DNA from: an uncultured Collinsella sp.
Lineage (GTDB): Bacteria > Actinomycetota > Coriobacteriia > Coriobacteriales > Coriobacteriaceae
Reading direction: 5' to 3'
NCBI GenBank assembly: GCA_900550185.1
Contig: URRN01000072.1
Coordinates: forward strand, 1 to 9,431
DNA: 9,431 bases
Below are positions 6,655-9,431 of the stretch, piece after piece. Position numbers and translations under genes: made by a program. How positions within the stretch are numbered: the first letter of the stretch is position 1; the number at the start of each line of letters is the position of its first letter. Under the pieces are notes generated by a model that was not told where the DNA came from, made no database searches, and saw only the letters and a program-made list of their open reading frames with translations.

Positions 6655-6919
6655 GGCCGTCGCCCTGGCCGCCGCCGTCAGTATCCTATCGTTTGGGCCA
6701 GCCATGGCCTTTGCCCAGCAAGAACAGGCGCAGGCCGCCACGCAAGTGACGGTCGACCTCTCGGAGCTCGACCGCGGCGACCGCGAGGAACCGTTGGCGC
6801 AGACAGGCGACAGACGATGGCTCTTGGCAGCAGGCGCCACAGCAGCAGGCGCGGGAACCGCCGGCCTCGGTCTGCACATCAAACGCAGCCAGAAACAAAA
6901 CACGGACAGGCCGCACTAA
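6638..6919 (+). CDS. sortase-type cell-wall anchor microprotein with LAQTG signal
   Basis: 93 residues from the GTG at 6638. It starts with basic residues (R2, R4, K6), a hydrophobic core (7-25) and AFA cleaved before Q27. Near the C-terminus LAQTG (53-57) is followed by D-R-R, a hydrophobic helix (61-81) and a basic tail (K82-R83...K86). This is the full layout of a sortase substrate, with A in place of P in LPxTG. The mature anchored part would be only residues 27-56, about 30 amino acids, including the strand-like TQVTVDLSEL. The start overlaps the previous gene by 17 bases. A TTG at 6608 would give 103 residues with a longer n-region; neither start has a strong ribosome site, so the start is uncertain. 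Likely role: a covalently wall-linked attachment point for neighbouring surface proteins. No sortase gene is in the window. Confidence 0.82.
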   Translation: MRTRHKAVALAAAVSILSFGPAMAFAQQEQAQAATQVTVDLSELDRGDREEPLAQTGDRRWLLAAGATAAGAGTAGLGLHIKRSQKQNTDRPH

Positions 6920-6937
6920 ATTAGCTAAGGAGACCCC

Positions 6938-8368
6938 ATGGCATCGAAGAACCTTTTGCCCGTCGTCGCACTCTGCGGCGCGCTCGCAACCGGAACGCCT
7001 GTCGCCGCTTGGGCGACTCCCGTCATGGCAGACTCCTTACCAGCAGCCCTAAGCTCCGCACCAAATCCGTCGAGCGCCATTGCGTGCAAGCGTTTTTCGT
7101 TCGCACAGGCCGCAATCTCAACCTCGGGATGCCTTCGTCGTAATACGGACGGCTCGATAGTCGTGGATATCAATCGTTCGAACAAGGCAAACGGCTCCCA
7201 GGCGGGGTGCGCCGTCTGCACGTGGCGCTCGGTTGTGCTCGATGCAGATGGCGATCCATGCAATTTAGAGCTGCGCATCGACATCGCTTCGGTCGATGAC
7301 TCGGCGAACGGAGCGAAGGTCGCCTTCGACGGTGCGTTTTTCGAGAAAGGAGGCGGTATATGTCTGGGCTGCGCCGCCGCGAATGCAGACGATGCGCAGC
7401 CCACCCTCTCATTCACGGCATCGCTGCGGCTGACCAAGGCGGGCACCGACGCCATCGCGGCGGGAGAAGCATCCCTGCTGTTCTACGCCGCCAGTACCGA
7501 AGACACAGACATTCATTTCGAGAAGCCGGCCGGATCGCTCAGCCTTACGCGCGGGACGGAGGCAGGCCCTATTGCGATCGATACCCACACGCTAGGCAGG
7601 CAACACATTCTTGCCGACCCGGCGCTTCTCGAGATGGAGTGGAACGGATCCGGAGCCGTCGGGATTGTCCCCTCCGCGCTTGACGCCAAGACGCTCCCCT
7701 CAAACGACGAACCCGTCAACGCAACCATACAAGAAGAGAGCACGGACAAAGAAGCAGGTGCGGGCGACACGCCGTCGCCGACAAACAGCGTCCCAGCTTC
7801 TTTCGAAGCACCGAATGAGCCCGCTACCGGTCCAAACGATCCCGAGCTCGCGGACAGTCTGGGGCTTGCTGATCCTCAGGAGATCGATGAAGGTAACTGC
7901 TGCGTGCTTGCCGCCCTCGACCACACAGAGGTCATCGATGCTGCAAACATCGAAGTTGCCGCCGCCAATCAGCCCGTCCGCAAGTCGGCCATCATCGCAT
8001 TTCCCGAATCCATTGAAGTCGTCTATTTGCCATCGGGCGAGGTCGTGGCCCCAACGCTGCTCACCTTGTTGGGCGCCAAGAATACTCGAAACGAAATTAA
8101 AAAGGTCACAGTTGTCGACCCTGCAACCACCGCCAAGCTGCGTCTATACGCCGTTGCTCCAGACGGAGGCAAGACCTTGGAATTCGATGGCGACACACTC
8201 CTGGCCTGGCGACGTCTGGACATTATGCAAGACGTCTCGTATCAGATCGAACTCGAAGGGTTTGATCGTGCCCGCGATGCCAATATCATCGCCGCGGCTA
8301 TTGAATCCCCACAGCGGCTTATGACACTGCGCTTTGAATACTATCCCTATGTCCCGACAACCACCTGA
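6938..8368 (+). CDS. large secreted two-domain cysteine-rich surface protein of unknown function
   Basis: 476 residues, starting at an ATG four bases after a near-perfect AAGGAGA site, 18 bases after the anchor gene. A signal peptide is visible (hydrophobic 5-24; cleavage after AWA26 or VMA31). The first mature domain (about 45-255) is beta-rich and contains seven cysteines: C50, C65, the CxxC pair C91-C94, C108 and the CxxC pair C142-C145. A Ser/Pro/Glu/Asn-rich linker follows (about 260-315). A second beta-rich domain (about 318-476) contains an adjacent Cys-Cys pair near its start and ends in an aromatic EYYPYVP stretch. There is no membrane anchor or sorting signal. Cysteine content is high for an exported Gram-positive protein and suggests disulfides or metal binding. 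It is the last and largest gene of the operon. I recognise no family; a ligand-binding or adhesive tip protein is a guess. Confidence 0.8.
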   Translation: MASKNLLPVVALCGALATGTPVAAWATPVMADSLPAALSSAPNPSSAIACKRFSFAQAAISTSGCLRRNTDGSIVVDINRSNKANGSQAGCAVCTWRSVVLDADGDPCNLELRIDIASVDDSANGAKVAFDGAFFEKGGGICLGCAAANADDAQPTLSFTASLRLTKAGTDAIAAGEASLLFYAASTEDTDIHFEKPAGSLSLTRGTEAGPIAIDTHTLGRQHILADPALLEMEWNGSGAVGIVPSALDAKTLPSNDEPVNATIQEESTDKEAGAGDTPSPTNSVPASFEAPNEPATGPNDPELADSLGLADPQEIDEGNCCVLAALDHTEVIDAANIEVAAANQPVRKSAIIAFPESIEVVYLPSGEVVAPTLLTLLGAKNTRNEIKKVTVVDPATTAKLRLYAVAPDGGKTLEFDGDTLLAWRRLDIMQDVSYQIELEGFDRARDANIIAAAIESPQRLMTLRFEYYPYVPTTT

Positions 8369-8391
8369 GGCTTAAATGCCGCGCATCATTC

Positions 8392-8417
8392 CTAATACCA
8401 CTTATATAACGTATTAG
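8392..8417. repeat. inverted repeat CTAATAC...GTATTAG around a -10-like sequence
   Basis: Perfect 7-bp arms, CTAATAC (8392-8398) and GTATTAG (8411-8417), enclose a 12-bp A+T-rich spacer. It lies between the end of the surface operon and the DUF554 gene, 70 bases before the latter's start. It is not followed by a T-run and is A+T rich, so it reads as an operator rather than a terminator. Confidence 0.5.
8405..8410 (+). promoter_or_regulatory. candidate -10 element of the DUF554 gene
   Basis: TATAAC matches TATAAT at five of six positions and sits inside the spacer of the CTAATAC/GTATTAG repeat. The expected -35 position (8382-8387) is poor, which would suit activator dependence or a weak promoter. 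A repressor bound to the repeat would block this element. Confidence 0.4.
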
Positions 8418-8476
8418 ATGAGTCGCGATGTGCCTCGCATTTCGTTCTGCTACGATTGCCACGTTGGCATCAATAC

Positions 8477-8483
8477 AGGAGGG
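8477..8483 (+). promoter_or_regulatory. ribosome binding site fixing the DUF554 start
   Basis: AGGAGGG lies three bases before the ATG at 8487 and rules out the in-frame upstream ATG at 8418, which has no such site and overlaps the inverted repeat. Confidence 0.75.
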
Positions 8484-8486
8484 CTC

Positions 8487-9203
8487 ATGCCGGGCTTGGG
8501 AACAATCATCAACGTTGTGCTTTTAGTTGCGGGCGGTCTTTTGGGATTAGCGGGCGGCCGCTTCATTACACCGCACATCCAAGACACGCTCATGAAAGCA
8601 TCGGGGCTGTGCGTCCTGTTTATCGGCCTGGGCGGCACCATGCAAAAGATGCTCATCATCGATGGAAAGGCGCTAGCGACCACCGGTACCACCATGCTCA
8701 TCGTCTCATTTGCGCTCGGTTCGCTCATCGGCGAGGCCATCAACTTGGAGGCCGTCATCGAGAACCTTGGCGAATGGCTCAAGCGCAAGACTGGCAGTGA
8801 GGGCGATAACGAGTTCACCAACGCTTTTGTCTCGACTTCACTCACCGTGTGCATCGGCGCCATGGCCATTGTGGGATCGATCCAGGACGGCCTGCTCGGC
8901 GACTGGTCAACGCTTGCCCTCAAGGGCGCACTGGACTGCATCATCGTCTGCACCATGACGGCCTCGCTTGGCCGCGGCTGCATCTTCTCCGCCCTGCCCG
9001 TCGCCGTGTTCCAGGGGACGATCACGTTGTTTGCCGGCGCGCTCTCCCCCATCATGACCACAGCTGCCCTCAACAGCCTTTCGCTCGTAGGTTCCATGCT
9101 CATCTTCTGTGTCGGCGTCAACCTCATCCGTCCTCAGACCTTCCGCACGGCCAATATGCTTCCCTCCGTCGTCATCGCCGTCATCTACGCCCTCCTGTTC
9201 TAA
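8487..9203 (+). CDS. DUF554 family integral membrane protein
   Basis: 238 residues from the ATG at 8487, chosen because AGGAGGG precedes it and because DUF554 proteins begin with a G-L-G-T-I-x-N motif, here at residues 3-9 (GLGTIIN). Hydrophobic segments lie at about 6-24, 39-56 and 64-83, with several more in the second half, so six or seven membrane helices are likely. Typical family features are GLLGLAGG (17-24), GLGGTMQKML (47-56), the membrane-proximal GSLIGEAINLE (78-88) and a long conserved stretch with C-I-G-A-M-A-I-V-G-S-I-Q-D-G. The family is a putative transporter group (YdfK/YqgA-like) with no settled substrate. It is probably transcribed on its own, from the promoter in the preceding gap. 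The family call is secure; function is unknown. Confidence 0.9.
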   Translation: MPGLGTIINVVLLVAGGLLGLAGGRFITPHIQDTLMKASGLCVLFIGLGGTMQKMLIIDGKALATTGTTMLIVSFALGSLIGEAINLEAVIENLGEWLKRKTGSEGDNEFTNAFVSTSLTVCIGAMAIVGSIQDGLLGDWSTLALKGALDCIIVCTMTASLGRGCIFSALPVAVFQGTITLFAGALSPIMTTAALNSLSLVGSMLIFCVGVNLIRPQTFRTANMLPSVVIAVIYALLF

Positions 9204-9224
9204 ATCTATCAACGCAGCGGCATC

Positions 9225-9240
9225 TCGAACATCTGTTTGA
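9225..9240. promoter_or_regulatory. candidate LexA (SOS) box
   Basis: TCGAACATCTGTTTGA matches the palindromic Gram-positive/actinobacterial LexA site TCGAACATATGTTCGA at 14 of 16 positions, with both CGAAC and GTT cores kept. It covers the expected -35 position (9226-9231, 17 bases before TATGAT), the usual place for LexA to block transcription. The consensus is from known biology; binding here is inferred. Confidence 0.6.
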
Positions 9241-9248
9241 TGCTGTGC

Positions 9249-9254
9249 TATGAT
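9249..9254 (+). promoter_or_regulatory. extended -10 promoter element
   Basis: TATGAT (five of six to consensus) preceded by TGC at 9246-9248 gives an extended -10 element. Transcription would begin near 9261, about 30 bases before the GTG start. The -35 position is weak and lies inside the candidate LexA box. Confidence 0.55.
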
Positions 9255-9290
9255 ATGAGGTCACCGTAGCTGTGTTCGAGAGGAGGAGCG

Positions 9291-9431
9291 GTGGCCGACC
9301 AGGACATCAAGATGCTCATCGAGCGCATCATGGCCGAGGCCCGGACCCATCAGTCCGCCCGCTTCTCAAACGAAACCTACGCAGACGAGCCGATTCTCAA
9401 AACCGGCCGACAGATGCAGAATTTCCTCCCC
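9291..9431 (+). CDS. unrecognised protein, possibly SOS-regulated (5' fragment)
   Basis: 47 codons are open to the window edge from a GTG at 9291, set by AGGAGG (9281-9286) four bases upstream. The visible part is hydrophilic and begins with an amphipathic helix-like DIKMLIERIMAEAR segment (residues 4-17), with no signal peptide, so the product is cytoplasmic. A later ATG at 9312 has no ribosome site. I do not recognise the family from this fragment. The upstream LexA-like box and extended -10 promoter suggest a role in the DNA-damage response. Confidence 0.7.
   Translation, partial: MADQDIKMLIERIMAEARTHQSARFSNETYADEPILKTGRQMQNFLP

Larger units (their letters stand above)
9223..9281. repeat. 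9-bp inverted repeat TCTCGAACA / TGTTCGAGA flanking a promoter
   Basis: TCTCGAACA (9223-9231) and TGTTCGAGA (9273-9281) are exact inverse copies 41 bases apart. The left arm is half of the candidate LexA box; the right arm ends at the first base of the AGGAGG site of the next gene. On a transcript reading through from the DUF554 gene the arms could pair next to that ribosome site. On DNA they could be two half-sites. Confidence 0.55.

Noticed and set aside
8374..8387. ATGCCGCGCAT as terminator of the surface operon
   Set aside because: The stem is only four base pairs with a three-base loop and no T-run follows.
8418..8486. Upstream ATG extending the DUF554 protein by 23 residues
   Set aside because: No ribosome site, overlaps the inverted repeat and promoter region, and adds sequence not typical of the family; the ATG at 8487 has AGGAGGG.
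8450..9127. 225-codon minus-strand open frame opposite the DUF554 gene
   Set aside because: Shadow of a well-supported membrane protein gene; its Met/Ser/Pro-rich translation is not a convincing protein.

Overview
The window looks like a piece of chromosome from a strict anaerobe of the Coriobacteriia (Actinobacteria), most likely Collinsella or a close relative. This is an inference. It rests on the high G+C content, dense gene packing with GTG starts, an electron-bifurcating-type Etf system, and a candidate LexA box of the actinobacterial/Gram-positive form. No rRNA, tRNA, CRISPR array, insertion sequence or prophage gene was seen.

Left part (1-4816). An azlC-type branched-chain amino acid exporter gene runs off the left edge on the minus strand. 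It diverges from a plus-strand HD-domain phosphohydrolase gene (382-1194). That gene converges on, and overlaps by four bases, a tight minus-strand operon at 4816 to 1191. The operon encodes, in order of transcription, a GlcD/LctD-type FAD-linked 2-hydroxyacid dehydrogenase, EtfB, and an EtfA with an N-terminal 2x[4Fe-4S] ferredoxin domain. The three subunits match the composition of the electron-bifurcating lactate dehydrogenase/Etf complex known from Acetobacterium woodii (LctD, LctB, LctC). There, lactate oxidation with NAD+ is driven by simultaneous oxidation of reduced ferredoxin.

Middle part (4817-8368). A 346-bp divergent intergenic region carries spaced TTGGTCA repeats and a weak dyad. 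It separates the operon from a five-gene plus-strand operon: a small cytoplasmic protein of unknown function, a membrane-anchored protein with one extracytoplasmic domain, a secreted beta-rich protein, a sortase-type anchor protein with an LAQTG sorting signal and only about 30 exposed residues, and a 476-residue secreted two-domain protein rich in cysteines. Overlaps and short gaps suggest co-expression. The products look like parts of one cell-surface assembly, and this is the least described part of the window.

Right part (8369-9431). A DUF554-family membrane protein gene follows, with its true start at 8487. After it comes a candidate LexA (SOS) box overlapping the -35 position of an extended -10 promoter, placed in front of a GTG-started gene that runs off the right edge. 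That gene may therefore be DNA-damage inducible.
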